Counted from the first letter of the stretch, positions 42,655-51,645 are shown. The stretch: DNA of 64,000 bases from AC-69 sp963751665 (GCA_963751665.1 CAVVVF010000004.1:310001-374000); one strand, 5' to 3'. Made by a program: numbers and translations. Notes: generated by a model from the letters alone, not told the origin.

Positions 42655-43521
42655 GTGACGGCGTCCATCATCGACGGCAGGGCCATCGCCTCCCAGATCC
42701 GATCCGAGGTGGCGCAGCGGGTCATGGCCCTGGTGGACGACGGCGTGCAGCCGGGGCTGGCCGCGGTGCTGGTCGGAGAGGACGAGGCCTCCCACATCTA
42801 CGTCGCCACCAAGCAGAAGGCCTGCGCGGACGTTGGCATCCGCTCCGAGCAGGTCAACCTGCCCGTCTTCGTGACCGAAGGAGAGCTCCTCGCCGCCATT
42901 CGCCGCCTGAACCGGGACCCGCAGATCCACGGGGTGATCGTGCAGCTGCCCCTTCCCCGGCACATCTCCGAGCTTCGGGCCCAGTCGGCCATCGATCCGT
43001 CCAAGGACGTCGACGGGCTCCACCCCATGAACGTGGGGCTCATGGTCCGGGGGGAGCCGGCCTTCCCGCCTGCCACCCCTTATGGGATCGTCGAGCTGCT
43101 GCTCCGGTCCGGCGTGCGGCTCGACGGGGCCGAGGTCGTGGTCGTGGGGTATGGGGAGCTGGTGGGAGCCCCGCTGTCGATCATGCTGGCGCAGGACTCC
43201 ATCCGGGGCAACGCCACCGTCACCATCAGCCACGTCCGGACCCGCAACCTCGCCACCCATACCCGCCGGGCGGACATCCTGGTCGCCGCCGCGGGCGTGC
43301 CGGAGCTCATCACCGCAGACATGGTGAAGCCGGGGGCGGTGGTGGTGGACGTGGGGGTGCACCGCACCGACGACGGCCTCGTGGGCGACGTTCGGTTCGA
43401 CGAGGTCAAGGAGGTTGCCGGGATGATCACGCCGGTGCCGGGTGGCGTGGGTCCGATGACCGTCGCCATGCTGCTCGTGAACACCGTGACGGCCGCCGAG
43501 CTCCTGACCGAGAAGCGTTGA
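42655..43521 (+). CDS. folD: methylenetetrahydrofolate dehydrogenase / cyclohydrolase
   Basis: 288 residues from GTG 42655. It shows the active-site Lys region HIYVATKQKACADVGI, VQLPLPRH and DVDGLHPMNVG, and the NADP loop VVVGYGELVGAPLSIML. The usual G-R-S-x-x-V-G-x-P loop is changed to G-Y-G-E-L-V-G-A-P, so the Arg-Ser pair that binds the 2'-phosphate in many FolD proteins is missing; cofactor preference may differ. It interconverts methylene-, methenyl- and formyl-THF. TTGA overlap with the next gene. Confidence 0.94.
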   Translation: MTASIIDGRAIASQIRSEVAQRVMALVDDGVQPGLAAVLVGEDEASHIYVATKQKACADVGIRSEQVNLPVFVTEGELLAAIRRLNRDPQIHGVIVQLPLPRHISELRAQSAIDPSKDVDGLHPMNVGLMVRGEPAFPPATPYGIVELLLRSGVRLDGAEVVVVGYGELVGAPLSIMLAQDSIRGNATVTISHVRTRNLATHTRRADILVAAAGVPELITADMVKPGAVVVDVGVHRTDDGLVGDVRFDEVKEVAGMITPVPGGVGPMTVAMLLVNTVTAAELLTEKR

Positions 43522-44440
43522 GCGAGACGCCGAGTCGCCTGGGGCGGATCCTCCGCTCGGGCCGGTTCTGCGTGACTGCCGAGGTCGTGCCACCGCGCTC
43601 CGCGGATCCGGCCCCCGTCACCGCCCAGGCCCGAGAGCTGGTGGGGTACGCCGACGCCGTCAACGTCACCGACAACCCGGCCTCCGCCGCCCACATGGCA
43701 CCGCTTGGCGGGCGTGGCGTTCGTCGCCGACGCGGGGGTCGAGCCCATCCTCCAGCTCACCTGCCGGGATCGGAACCGGCTGGCCCTGACATCGGACCTG
43801 CTCGGCGGATGGGCCCTCGGCGCGCGGGCGGTCCTGTGCCTGTCGGGCGACCCCGCGGCCCGGGGCGACCACCCCGATGCGAAGGAGGTCTACGACCTGA
43901 CCGTCCTGGACCTCGTCCGCCTGGCGGCGGGCCTCCGCGACGAGGGACGGCTGCTGTCCGGCGCCACCATCGAGCGGTCCGCCCCGCTACCTGATCGGTG
44001 TGGCCGACCTGCCCCTCGCCGAGGGCTACGACCCGGCTCGCCTGGAGGCGAAGATCGACGCGGGGGCCGACTTCGTGCAGACGCAGATCGTGTACGACGT
44101 CGGTGCCTTCACCGCGTGGGCGGATGCGGCCCGGTCCCGCGGAGTGTTCGACCGGGTGGCGGTCATCGCCGGGGTGGCCCCCCTCGGCAGCGCGAAGCAG
44201 GCGCGACTGGTCGGCTCACTGCCCGGCGTGAGCGTGCCGGCCGACGTCCTGCGCACGCTGGAGGAGGCCGGCCCCGATGCGGAGGAGGAGGGCACCCGCC
44301 TGGCCATCCGGATCGTGAACGGGCTCAGAGAGATCACCGGGCTCGCGGGGGTTCACCTCATGGGTCTGGGGCAGGAGGCGGCGGTCCGGCGAGTGGTCGA
44401 GGGTGCGGGATTGCTTCCGCGCCCGGTCGCCGCCCCCTAG
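43518..44440 (+). CDS. metF: methylenetetrahydrofolate reductase family protein (two frame breaks)
   Basis: About 307 codons; TTG 43518 overlaps the folD stop. Readable parts are FCVTAEVVPPRSADPAPV (N-terminal strand with the catalytic Glu), DAVNVTDNPA, then VEPILQLTCRDRNRLALTSD, VLCLSGD and finally KIDAGADFVQTQIVYDVGAF (Q-T-Q substrate region) with LAGVHLMGLGQEAAV. One-base shifts are at about 43695 and 43988. It is a member of the MetF (beta/alpha)8 family that makes 5-methyl-THF; some actinobacterial members are of uncertain cofactor use. Confidence 0.8.
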
Positions 44441-44477
44441 ACTCCAACGGGGTATCGACGAGGGAGGGAAGCCGCGG

Positions 44478-44926
44478 ATGGCCGAGACCGTCACCATCGA
44501 GGGCAAGCAGTACCTGAAGCGGAACCCGCTCGGCGTGCTGGGCCTGTCGTTCATCACGCTGGGGATCTACGGGCTCTACTGGTACTACAAGGTCAACGAG
44601 GAGATCAAGGCGTTCACCAAGGACGAGACGATCAGCCCGGTGCGATCGCTCATGGCGTTCATCTTCGGGTGGCTCATCATCGTCCCGCCGTTCATCGCAG
44701 TGTGGAACACGGCGAACCACGTGCTGAAGATGGAGGAGCAGGTGGGCGTGCAGCACCCAGATCTCGCCTGCGCTGGCCGTCATCGTGCATGCTCCTCATG
44801 CTTTCGATCGTGATCGGCATCTACGTGCAGGAGCACCTGAACCGGGTGTGGGACAAGGCGGCGGGAAAGCAAGCGCCGGTCGCGCCGCCCATACCGCCGC
44901 CACCTCCGGCCATGCCCCCCGCGTAG
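44478..44926 (+). CDS. DUF4234-like small membrane protein (two frame shifts)
   Basis: About 149 codons from ATG 44478, preceded by GAGGGAGGGAA. It reads KRNPLGVLGLSFITLGIYGL then YWYYKVNEEIKAF, the start of DUF4234 proteins, a second helix FIFGWLIIVPPFIAVWNTAN and a third, LLMLSIVIGIYVQEHLNRVW, in another frame. Shifts lie at about 44758 and 44790. The tail is Pro-rich. Role unknown. It is convergent with the citrate synthase gene. Confidence 0.65.
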
Positions 44927-44953
44927 GGCGTTCTCGCGGCGAGCGCCGCTGGA

Positions 44954-46074
44954 TCAGCCGCGGCTGATCGATGGGCACGTAGACCTGGTCCCGGGGTCCG
45001 ACGTACTCGGACTCGGGGCGGATCAGCCTGTTGTCCGCGTACTGCTCACGCACGTGCGCCGTCCACCCGACCATGCGCGCCAGCGCGAACACCGGGGTCA
45101 TGAGGTCCGTGGGGATGTCGAGGTAGCGGTACACGCTGGCCGCGAAGAAGTCCACGTTCGGGATGCAGTCCCTTCTCCTGGCCCACCACCCGTTCGATCT
45201 CGGCCGAGATGTCGAACCACCGGGTGTCGCCCTTTCGCTCGCCCATCTCCTGGGACAGCCGGCGGAGGTGCGTGGCCCTGGGATCCTCGGTCTTGTAGAC
45301 GCGGTGCCCGAACCCCATGATCCGCTCGTGCCGCCCGAGCTTCTCCTTGACGTAGCGCTCGGCGTTGGCCGGATCGCCCACCTCTTCCAGCATCTTCATG
45401 GCTTCCTCGTTCGCCCCGCCGTGGAGCGGGCCCTTGAGGGCGGCGATGGCCCCGGTGATCGCCGAGAACATGTCGGACAGGGTCGAGGCGATCACGCGCG
45501 CCGTGAAGGTGGAGGCGTTCATCGTGTGGTCGGCGTACAGGATCAGCGTGGTGTCCAGGGCCGCGGCGTCGGCCTGCTCAGGCTCCTCCCCGGAGAGCAT
45601 GTACAGGAAGTTCGCCGCGTGCGGGAGCTTGGGGTGGGGTGGCACGACCACCCCTTCGGTCCGCATCCGGTGGTACATCGCGATCAGCGTCGGCGTCTTC
45701 GCGATCAGGCGCATGGCCTTGCGCTCGTTCGCCTCGGGACCGTTCTCCCACCCGTCCGGGTCGTACGCCGACGCCGCCGAGACGCCGGTTCGAAGCATCG
45801 ACATCGGCGAGGTCTGGTTGGCCAGCGTCGGCATCAACCCCTCGAGGAACGGTGAGACCTCGCGCTCGGCGACCAGGCGCTCGGAGAGCTCGTCGAGCTC
45901 GGGCTCGGTGGGGAGCCGGAGGTTGTGCAGGAGGTAGGTGACCTCCTCGAAGGTCGAGCTCTTCGCCAGGTCGTGGATGTCGTAGCCCACGTACCACAGG
46001 CGGCCCAGCTTGCCGTCCACGTCGGACAGCCTGGTCGACGCGGCGACGACCTCTTCCAGTCCCTTCTGCGGCAC
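44954..46074 (-). CDS. gltA: citrate synthase (one-base shift near 45160)
   Basis: About 372 codons from GTG 46074. The conserved sites are LYADHTMNASTFTARV (His), GFGHRVYKTEDPRA (His) and, after a frame change at about 45160, DFFAASVYRYLDIPTDLMTP, which holds the catalytic Asp. The length fits the short citrate synthase/2-methylcitrate synthase family; with the propionyl-CoA pathway encoded here, 2-methylcitrate synthase is an alternative. The end is uncertain: the frame after the shift runs on to 44796, but DNA near 44954 offers a stop one base off and avoids overlap with the neighbouring gene. Confidence 0.85.
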
Positions 46075-46091
46075 CGCCCTGCCCCCATCTT

Positions 46092-46103
46092 GAACGGTCG
46101 TTC
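46092..46103. promoter_or_regulatory. inverted repeat in gltA 5' region, possible operator
   Basis: GAACG-GT-CGTTC lies between gltA and a TACCCT box (46123-46128, minus strand). Such short repeats are typical of TetR-family sites, but nothing identifies the regulator. Confidence 0.3.
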
Positions 46104-46252
46104 GAAACCCCTTCTCTCGACAAGGGTACCGCGCGCCACCCGTCGCGCAGCGGCCCGACCGGTCGCGGAGAGAGGACGCCGCGCCGGGTGCGCTGGCAGA
46201 ATGGGGGCGGCCTGGGCACCGGCCGCCGAGGATCTTCGAAGGAGTCCGAAAT

Positions 46253-47338
46253 ATGGCGACGCACCGCGTGACGCTCATCCCCGGAGACGGCGTCGGCCCC
46301 GAGCTGTCGGAGGCCACCCGCCGGGTCCTGGAGGCCACCGGCGTCGGGTTCGACTGGGACGTCCAGGAGGCCGGCGCCGACGTGGTGGAACAGTACGGCA
46401 CGCCCCTTCCCGACCACGTCCTGGAGTCGATCCGGCGGAACCGGGTGGCCATCAAGGGCCCCATCACCACCCCGGTGGGGAGCGGCTTTCGAAGCGTGAA
46501 CGTGGCGCTTCGGAAGGAGCTGGACCTGTACGCGTGCCTTCGGCCGTGCAAGTGGTACCGGGGCGTGCGATCCCGGTACGAGGACGTGGACGTCGTCATC
46601 GTCCGGGAGAACACCGAGGACCTGTACGCCGGCATCGAATTCGAGGAGGGCTCGCCGGGGGCGAAGGAGCTGATCGAGTTCATCGCCGAGAAGACCGGCA
46701 AGCGCATCCGAGACGACGCCGGCATCTCGATCAAGCCGATCTCGGTCTGGGGGACGGAGCGGATCGTCCGGTTCGCCTTCGACTACGCGCGGAGCTATGG
46801 CCGCAAGAAGGTGACGGCGGTCCACAAGGCGAACATCATGAAGTTCACCGACGGGCTGTTCCTGGAGACCGCCCGACGGGTGGCGGAGGGCTACGCCGAC
46901 ATCGGGTTCGAGGACCGGATCGTGGACAACCTCACGATGCAGCTGGTCCAGCGGCCGGAGGAATACGACGTCCTGGTCCTGCCGAACCTGTACGGCGACA
47001 TCATCTCCGACCTGTGCGCCGGCCTCATCGGGGGCCTCGGCGTGGCGCCCGGCGCGAACATCGGGGAGGAGGCGGCCGTGTTCGAGGCGACCCATGGGAG
47101 CGCCCCGAAGTACAAGGGCATGAACAAGGCGAACCCCATGGCCATGATGCTGTCCGGCGTGCTCATGCTGCGGCATCTCGGCGAGACCGAGGCCGCGGAC
47201 GGGCTGGAGGCCGCCATCGCCGCCGTCATCGCCGAGGGGAAGTCGGTGACCTACGACATGAAGCCCAGCCGCGACGACCCGACCGCCGTCGGCACGTCCC
47301 AGGTGGCCGACGCGGTGATCGAGAAGCTTCGGGCCTGA
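46253..47338 (+). CDS. isocitrate/isopropylmalate dehydrogenase family protein (copy 1)
   Basis: 361 residues from ATG 46253 with GAAGGAG upstream. LIPGDGVGPELSEATRRVLE starts the fold; VNVALRKELDLYACLRPCKW, VIVRENTEDLYAGIEFEEG, VTAVHKANIMKFTDGLF and LPNLYGDIISDLCAGLIGG are the substrate, Tyr/Lys and metal regions. The E-N-T-E-D-L-Y-A-G-I-E motif and ATHGSAPKYKGMNKANPM favour NAD-dependent isocitrate dehydrogenase over isopropylmalate dehydrogenase. It is followed by malate dehydrogenase after one base, and citrate synthase is divergent, so a TCA role is likely. Confidence 0.85.
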   Translation: MATHRVTLIPGDGVGPELSEATRRVLEATGVGFDWDVQEAGADVVEQYGTPLPDHVLESIRRNRVAIKGPITTPVGSGFRSVNVALRKELDLYACLRPCKWYRGVRSRYEDVDVVIVRENTEDLYAGIEFEEGSPGAKELIEFIAEKTGKRIRDDAGISIKPISVWGTERIVRFAFDYARSYGRKKVTAVHKANIMKFTDGLFLETARRVAEGYADIGFEDRIVDNLTMQLVQRPEEYDVLVLPNLYGDIISDLCAGLIGGLGVAPGANIGEEAAVFEATHGSAPKYKGMNKANPMAMMLSGVLMLRHLGETEAADGLEAAIAAVIAEGKSVTYDMKPSRDDPTAVGTSQVADAVIEKLRA

Positions 47339-47339
47339 C

Positions 47340-48263
47340 ATGCGGGTGACCATCGTGGGAAGCGGGTTCGTGGGCCAGACCACCGCGATGCGCGTGGTGG
47401 AGAAGGGGCTGGCCGAGGTGGTCCTGATCGACATCGTCGAGGGGCTGCCCCAGGGACTGGCCCTCGACATCAGGGAGTCCTCGCCGATCGAGGGGTTCGA
47501 GCCGAACGTCATCGGGACGAACGACTACGCCGATACGGCGGGGTCGGACGTTGTGGTCATCACGGCCGGGTTCCCCAGGCAACCGGGCATGAGCCGCATG
47601 GACCTCCTGGGCAAGAACGCGGCCGTGGTCCGAGACGTCGTGGAGAACGCGGCGCCGGGCTCGCCGAACGCCGTGATCGTCGTGGTGACCAACCCGCTCG
47701 ACGAGATGACGTTCCTGGCCTCGGAGGTGTCGGGGTTCCCCAAGCGGCGCGTCGTGGGGATGGCCGGCGTGCTCGATTCGGCGCGGCTCCGGTACTTCAT
47801 CGCCGAAGAGCTCGGGGTGTCGCCGTCGGCCGTCGAGGCCATGACGCTGGGCTCGCACGGCGAGTCGATGGTCCCGCTGCCCCGCCACGCCACGGTGGCC
47901 GGCAAGCCGCTCACCGAGCTGGTGGACGAGGCGACGCTCGAGCGGCTGTACCAGCGGACCCGGGACGCCGGAGCCGAGATCGTCGCGCTGCTGAAGAAGG
48001 GAAGCGCCTACTACGCGCCCTCCGCAGCCATCACCAGGATGGTGAGGGCCATCGCTCGAGGGGAGCCAGACTTGCTTCCCGCGTGTGCCTGGTGCGAGGG
48101 CCAGTACGGGATCCGCGACGTCTACGTCGGCGTCCCGGTCCGCCTGTCCCGCTCGGGGGTCGAGGAGATCGCGGAGCTCGACCTGAACGAGGACGAGCTG
48201 GGGGCACTTCGCGCGGCTGCCGAAGGCATCCGCGCGAAGTGCGCCGACCTGGCGAAGCTGTAG
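47340..48263 (+). CDS. mdh: malate dehydrogenase
   Basis: 307 residues of the LDH/MDH superfamily, LDH-like MDH type. NAD loop VTIVGSGFVGQTTAMRVV with acidic Asp in VVLIDIVEG (NAD over NADP). ITAGFPRQPGMSRMDLLGKN carries the two Arg residues of the substrate loop that mark malate rather than lactate enzymes; the catalytic His is in LGSHGESMVPL. It makes oxaloacetate for the adjacent citrate synthase. Its start follows the upstream stop by one base, so both are translated from one message. Confidence 0.93.
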   Translation: MRVTIVGSGFVGQTTAMRVVEKGLAEVVLIDIVEGLPQGLALDIRESSPIEGFEPNVIGTNDYADTAGSDVVVITAGFPRQPGMSRMDLLGKNAAVVRDVVENAAPGSPNAVIVVVTNPLDEMTFLASEVSGFPKRRVVGMAGVLDSARLRYFIAEELGVSPSAVEAMTLGSHGESMVPLPRHATVAGKPLTELVDEATLERLYQRTRDAGAEIVALLKKGSAYYAPSAAITRMVRAIARGEPDLLPACAWCEGQYGIRDVYVGVPVRLSRSGVEEIAELDLNEDELGALRAAAEGIRAKCADLAKL

Positions 48264-48332
48264 CCGCACGGGCCCGCGCGAGCCCCCGGCGTATGATTCG
48301 GCGGTTCCCTCGCCCTGAAGGGGGTTGCCGTC

Positions 48333-49205
48333 ATGGCCTCGCGGCCTCGTTCGTTCACCTCTCTCCACGCGGCGGTCCTGGCCGCCGCCCTGCTCGTCGG
48401 AGCCACGTTCGGCTTCGTCGCTTCCGGGATCGGGGTCGGCTCTGCCAACCCCAAACCCGATCGTCCAGCCGCAGCACCGCCGGGCTTCACGAAGGTCGTG
48501 TTCCTCAGCCACCTGAACGACCCGACGCGGACGCCCGGGTTCCCCGGGGATCCGAGGTTCAAGACCGACGTGGCCTTCACGGTCCCCCGCGACGGGTTCT
48601 ACCTCCAGTACGTGCACGAGGGGGAGCACACCGGCACGCACTGGGGAGCGCCCTGCCACTTCCACGTCGGCGCGGCCTGCGCGGGCCAACTCGCGGCGGA
48701 GGACATGGTGCTCCCCGCCGTGGTCGTGGACATCCGGACGAAGCGCCGTGCGAACGTCGACTACCGGGCCACCGTGGCCGACCTCGAGGCCTGGGTCGCC
48801 ACGTACGGACCGATGCCCGAGGGCGCGGCCGTCATCCTGCGGACCGGCTGCGACCGGTGGTGGGGCCCCGACGCGAGCCCCACCCACCGCACCTACTACA
48901 ACTGCGGCACGGGCGAGCGGGGATTCCACCAGCCGGGGTTCTCCCTCAACGCCGTTCGATGGTTGATCGAGCAGGGCGTGCTGGCCGATCGAGGGGCCCT
49001 GGGGACCGACACGTTCGGGCCCGATCCCGGGACGGACGCCTCGTTCCGCGAGAGCTCGCTCGTGTTCCACCGGCACCGGATCGACCTCGAGAACCTCACC
49101 AACCTCGGCTCGCTTCCGCCGTCGGGAGCGTGGATCGTGGTGGGTGGTCCTCGGAACCTTCGCGGCTCGGGATCGCCGGCCACCGTCTTCGGGCTTGTGC
49201 CGTGA
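48333..49205 (+). CDS. secreted cyclase-family protein (kynurenine-formamidase-like fold)
   Basis: 290 residues. N-terminal signal/anchor (AAVLAAALLVGATFGFVASG). The cyclase metal motif H-x-G-T-H-x-D-x-P-x-H is present as HTGTHWGAPCHFH, so the metal-binding Asp is replaced by Gly. Later there are GAAVILRTGCDRWWG and the PSHR-like region TYYNCGTGERGFHQPGF. It may be an amidohydrolase of unknown substrate acting outside the cell; the motif change makes activity uncertain. A TATGAT box lies at 48292-48297 and GAAGGGGG precedes the start. Confidence 0.75.
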   Translation: MASRPRSFTSLHAAVLAAALLVGATFGFVASGIGVGSANPKPDRPAAAPPGFTKVVFLSHLNDPTRTPGFPGDPRFKTDVAFTVPRDGFYLQYVHEGEHTGTHWGAPCHFHVGAACAGQLAAEDMVLPAVVVDIRTKRRANVDYRATVADLEAWVATYGPMPEGAAVILRTGCDRWWGPDASPTHRTYYNCGTGERGFHQPGFSLNAVRWLIEQGVLADRGALGTDTFGPDPGTDASFRESSLVFHRHRIDLENLTNLGSLPPSGAWIVVGGPRNLRGSGSPATVFGLVP

Positions 49206-49220
49206 GCGCCCGGGTTCCAC

Positions 49221-49811
49221 TCAGGACGTGACGCCGTCGCCGGGGCCTCTCACCTCCGGCTCGACGCGCGGCGTGGAGGCTCGGGCCGCCCAGGCCACGC
49301 TCAGCGCCCCGCCGATCGCGGCCACCAACCCCCCGGCCATCACCACGAAGAGCCCGGGCTTCACCGACACGTGGAACCTCTCCTCGTAGAGGGCCTCGAG
49401 GCGAGACCGGACCTGCTCGTACGGAAGGTGCAGGTCGGCCGCCAGCTCCCGGGCGATGCGGTCCCGTTGGTCGGGCGAGGTGAACCTGGAGGTCGCGCGG
49501 ACGGCGTCGGCGGCGGCGATCGCCGCAGCCGACAGCCCGAGGGCCAGGATGGCCACCGCTACGGCCCGGCGGGCTGTGGCCGTGGCCATCAGCCGCATCG
49601 CCACCATCGCCACCAGGACCGCCACGCCGATCGTCAGGGTGACCATTCCCTCCCACAGGTCCGTACCTCGGGTCGGCGTATCGAAGGGCGGCACCGTCGC
49701 CCAGGTCATGAGGGAGCCGAGCGAGATCATCAGCCCTCCCGTGGTGAGGGCGAGGAATCCGGCCAGCCGAAGTGTCGAGGGGCGAGCCGTGGAGACGATC
49801 TCGCGGGCCAT
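49221..49811 (-). CDS. membrane protein of unknown function
   Basis: 196 residues from ATG 49811. Helices: LRLAGFLALTTGGLMISLGS, LWEGMVTLTIGVAVLVAM, RAVAVAILALGLSAAAIAAA and, near the end, GLFVVMAGGLVAAIGGALSV. A soluble loop between the last two contains LPYEQVRSRLEALYEERF. No family recognised. It is convergent with the cyclase gene and divergent from the small Cys-rich gene at 49890. Confidence 0.6.
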   Translation of the reverse strand: MAREIVSTARPSTLRLAGFLALTTGGLMISLGSLMTWATVPPFDTPTRGTDLWEGMVTLTIGVAVLVAMVAMRLMATATARRAVAVAILALGLSAAAIAAADAVRATSRFTSPDQRDRIARELAADLHLPYEQVRSRLEALYEERFHVSVKPGLFVVMAGGLVAAIGGALSVAWAARASTPRVEPEVRGPGDGVTS

Positions 49812-49877
49812 GTCGGGCAGCAGTGTGGCATCCGCCTCGGGCGCGTGGAAGCACCGGCATGTGGAGGTAGGCGCGCG

Positions 49878-49883
49878 TAGGAT
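49878..49883 (+). promoter_or_regulatory. -10 box of small Cys-rich protein gene
   Basis: TAGGAT, 6 nt before GTG 49890; leaderless arrangement. Confidence 0.45.
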
Positions 49884-49889
49884 GCGAAT

Positions 49890-50060
49890 GTGGGGAGGTT
49901 CTTCCGGCTGGTCGCCGAGCACACCCGCAACTTCTTCACGAATTGGCGCGAGTACGACGCACCGGTTGGGAGGAAGCTCGCGCTCACGTTCCGGAATCGC
50001 GCTCGGGCAACGTTCTCGAGAGCCCAGTGCTGCGGGCACCCGGGCGAACCGGGCTGCTGA
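49890..50060 (+). CDS. 56-residue protein with CC...CC C-terminus
   Basis: GTG 49890 opens a frame reading GRFFRLVAEHTRNFFTNWRE, then a basic middle (VGRKLALTFRNRARA) and the end AQCCGHPGEPGCC. The N-terminal half is amphipathic helix with aromatic and basic residues; two Cys pairs at the end could bind metal or an FeS cluster or form disulfides. No membrane segment. The -10 box at the right distance and codon use like its neighbours support a real gene although it is very short. I do not recognise a named family. Confidence 0.55.
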   Translation: MGRFFRLVAEHTRNFFTNWREYDAPVGRKLALTFRNRARATFSRAQCCGHPGEPGC

Positions 50061-50123
50061 CAGGTCCACGAGGAGGGCCCCGGTCGGGGGCCCGGGGAGC
50101 ACAGCGGATCTGGCTGAGGTCCG

Positions 50124-50435
50124 CTACCGCTTCGCCCTGCCCTTGCCCCCCTTGCCCGTTACGGCCTTCGCTTTGCTCGCCTTGGCCGTGGCAACCCTCG
50201 ACTTCGCCGCGCTCGACTTCGCTGCGCTCGGCTTCGCCCTGGCCACTGCGACGGCCGCCACGATCTTCGCCGACCCGCCGCTCGGACTGAACACCGATTC
50301 GTGGCCATCGCTCCACCGGACGCGGTAGCGGATGGCCACCTCTCCCTGGATGACCTCCAGGATCTCGCCCTCGCGGGTCGGCTGGCCCACGGCCTCGGAC
50401 TCGACCTCGATCCGCTCTCCAGGCTTCCCGGTCAT
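50124..50435 (-). CDS. DUF1918 protein with Ala/Lys-rich histone-like tail
   Basis: 103 residues. The first ~60 form a DUF1918 domain (GQPTREGEILEVIQGEVAIR, then RVRWSDGHESVFSPSGG), a small beta-fold common in actinobacteria. The last ~40 residues are almost only Ala, Lys, Ser and Gly (SAAKSSAAKSRVATAKASKA), like the histone H1-type tails of mycobacterial HupB. Nucleic-acid binding is plausible for the tail; the DUF1918 role is unknown. The tail is unusual for this short family. Confidence 0.8.
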   Translation of the reverse strand: MTGKPGERIEVESEAVGQPTREGEILEVIQGEVAIRYRVRWSDGHESVFSPSGGSAKIVAAVAVARAKPSAAKSSAAKSRVATAKASKAKAVTGKGGKGRAKR

Positions 50436-50489
50436 CGGCGAACCTCCATCCTGCCTCGTCCTTCCCCGTGCGCCTCTGTCGATCCGAGA

Positions 50490-51570
50490 CTACTCCGGAG
50501 CATCCTCCGACCGCATGGCCATCACCACCGCCTCGGCCACCTCGGTCGTGGAGGCCGTCCCGCCCAGATCCGGGGTCCGGACCGCTCCCTCCGATAGCAC
50601 TCGGTCCACCGCCGACTCCACCGATCGGGCCGCAGCCTTCTTCCCCCAAGTGTCGCAGGAGCATCGCTCCGGACAGGATCATGGCCACCGGGTTCGCCCG
50701 CCCCGTCCCGGCGATGTCCGGGGCGCTCCCGTGCACGGGCTCGAACACCGCGTACTCCCACCCAAGGTTGGCCCCCGGAGCCAAGCCCAAACCGCCGACC
50801 AGGCCGGCGCACAGGTCGGACAGGATGTCGCCGTACAGGTTCGGCAGCAGCAGCAGGTCGAAGTCCTCGGGCGAGCGGGTCAGCCGCATCGAGAGGTGGT
50901 CGATCTGCATCTCCCGCGATTCGACGTCCGCGTTGCCGCCGGCCTCCTCCAGGAAGATCCGCAGGAACAGCCCATCGGAGAACAGCATGATGTTCGCCTT
51001 GTGGCCGAGCGGTGATCGACGCCCGGCCGTGCGCGCGGGCGAACTCGAAGGCGAAGCGCACGATCCGCCGGGCCCCGGTCACCGAGATCGGCTTCACCGT
51101 GACGCCGGCGTCCTCGCGGATCTCGTGGCCGAGCTCCTCCAGCTTCCGCCGGAGCTCCTCGGTCTCGGGGGCTCCCCGCTCGAACTCGATCCCGGCGTAC
51201 AGGTCCTCGGTGTTCTCCCTGATGACGACGAGGTCGACGCCGGGATAGCGCGTGGGGACGCCGGGGAGCGACCGGGACGGGCGGACCGCCGCGAACAGGT
51301 CGAGCTCGTGGCGAAGCGCCACGTTCACGCTTCGAAAGCCCGTGCCGACCGGCGTGGTGATCGGTCCCTTGAGCGCCACCCGGGTTCGGCGGATCGACTC
51401 GAGGACCCGGTCGGGAAGCGGCGTGCCCTCGCGCGCGACGGCGCGCTCGCGCCGGCCTCCTCGACGACCCACTCCAGCCCGACCCCGGTGGCGTCCAGCA
51501 CTCGCCGGGTGGCCTCGGAGACCTCCGGGCCGATGCCGTCGCCGGGGATCAGGGTCACCAGGTGCGCCAC
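50490..51570 (-). CDS. isocitrate/isopropylmalate dehydrogenase family protein (copy 2, frame broken)
   Basis: About 360 codons from GTG 51570. Readable pieces: HLVTLIPGDGIGPEVSEATR, VNVALRHELDLFAAVRPSRS, VVIRENTEDLYAGIEFERG, then HKANIMLFSDGLFLRIFLEE, LLLPNLYGDILSDLCAGLVG and AMILSGAMLLRHLG, ending VVMAMRSEDAPE. One-base shifts are at about 51450, 51010 and 50650. It is a paralogue of copy 1 and keeps the same substrate-site motif, so it may be a second NAD-dependent isocitrate dehydrogenase or a homologue with another beta-hydroxyacid substrate. TATGGT lies 6 nt before the GTG. Confidence 0.8.
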
Positions 51571-51576
51571 GGCCGC

Positions 51577-51582
51577 ACCATA
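51577..51582 (-). promoter_or_regulatory. -10 box of dehydrogenase copy 2
   Basis: TATGGT on the minus strand, 6 nt before GTG 51570; leaderless arrangement. Confidence 0.45.
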
Positions 51583-51645
51583 CCGGACCATCCGGCACGG
51601 CCCGGCGGCCGTACACCTCTCCGACGACCGAAGGGGGTACTGCGC

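Noticed and set aside
47226..49220. 664-residue antisense frame over mdh and the cyclase gene
   Set aside because: Shadow frame without motifs.
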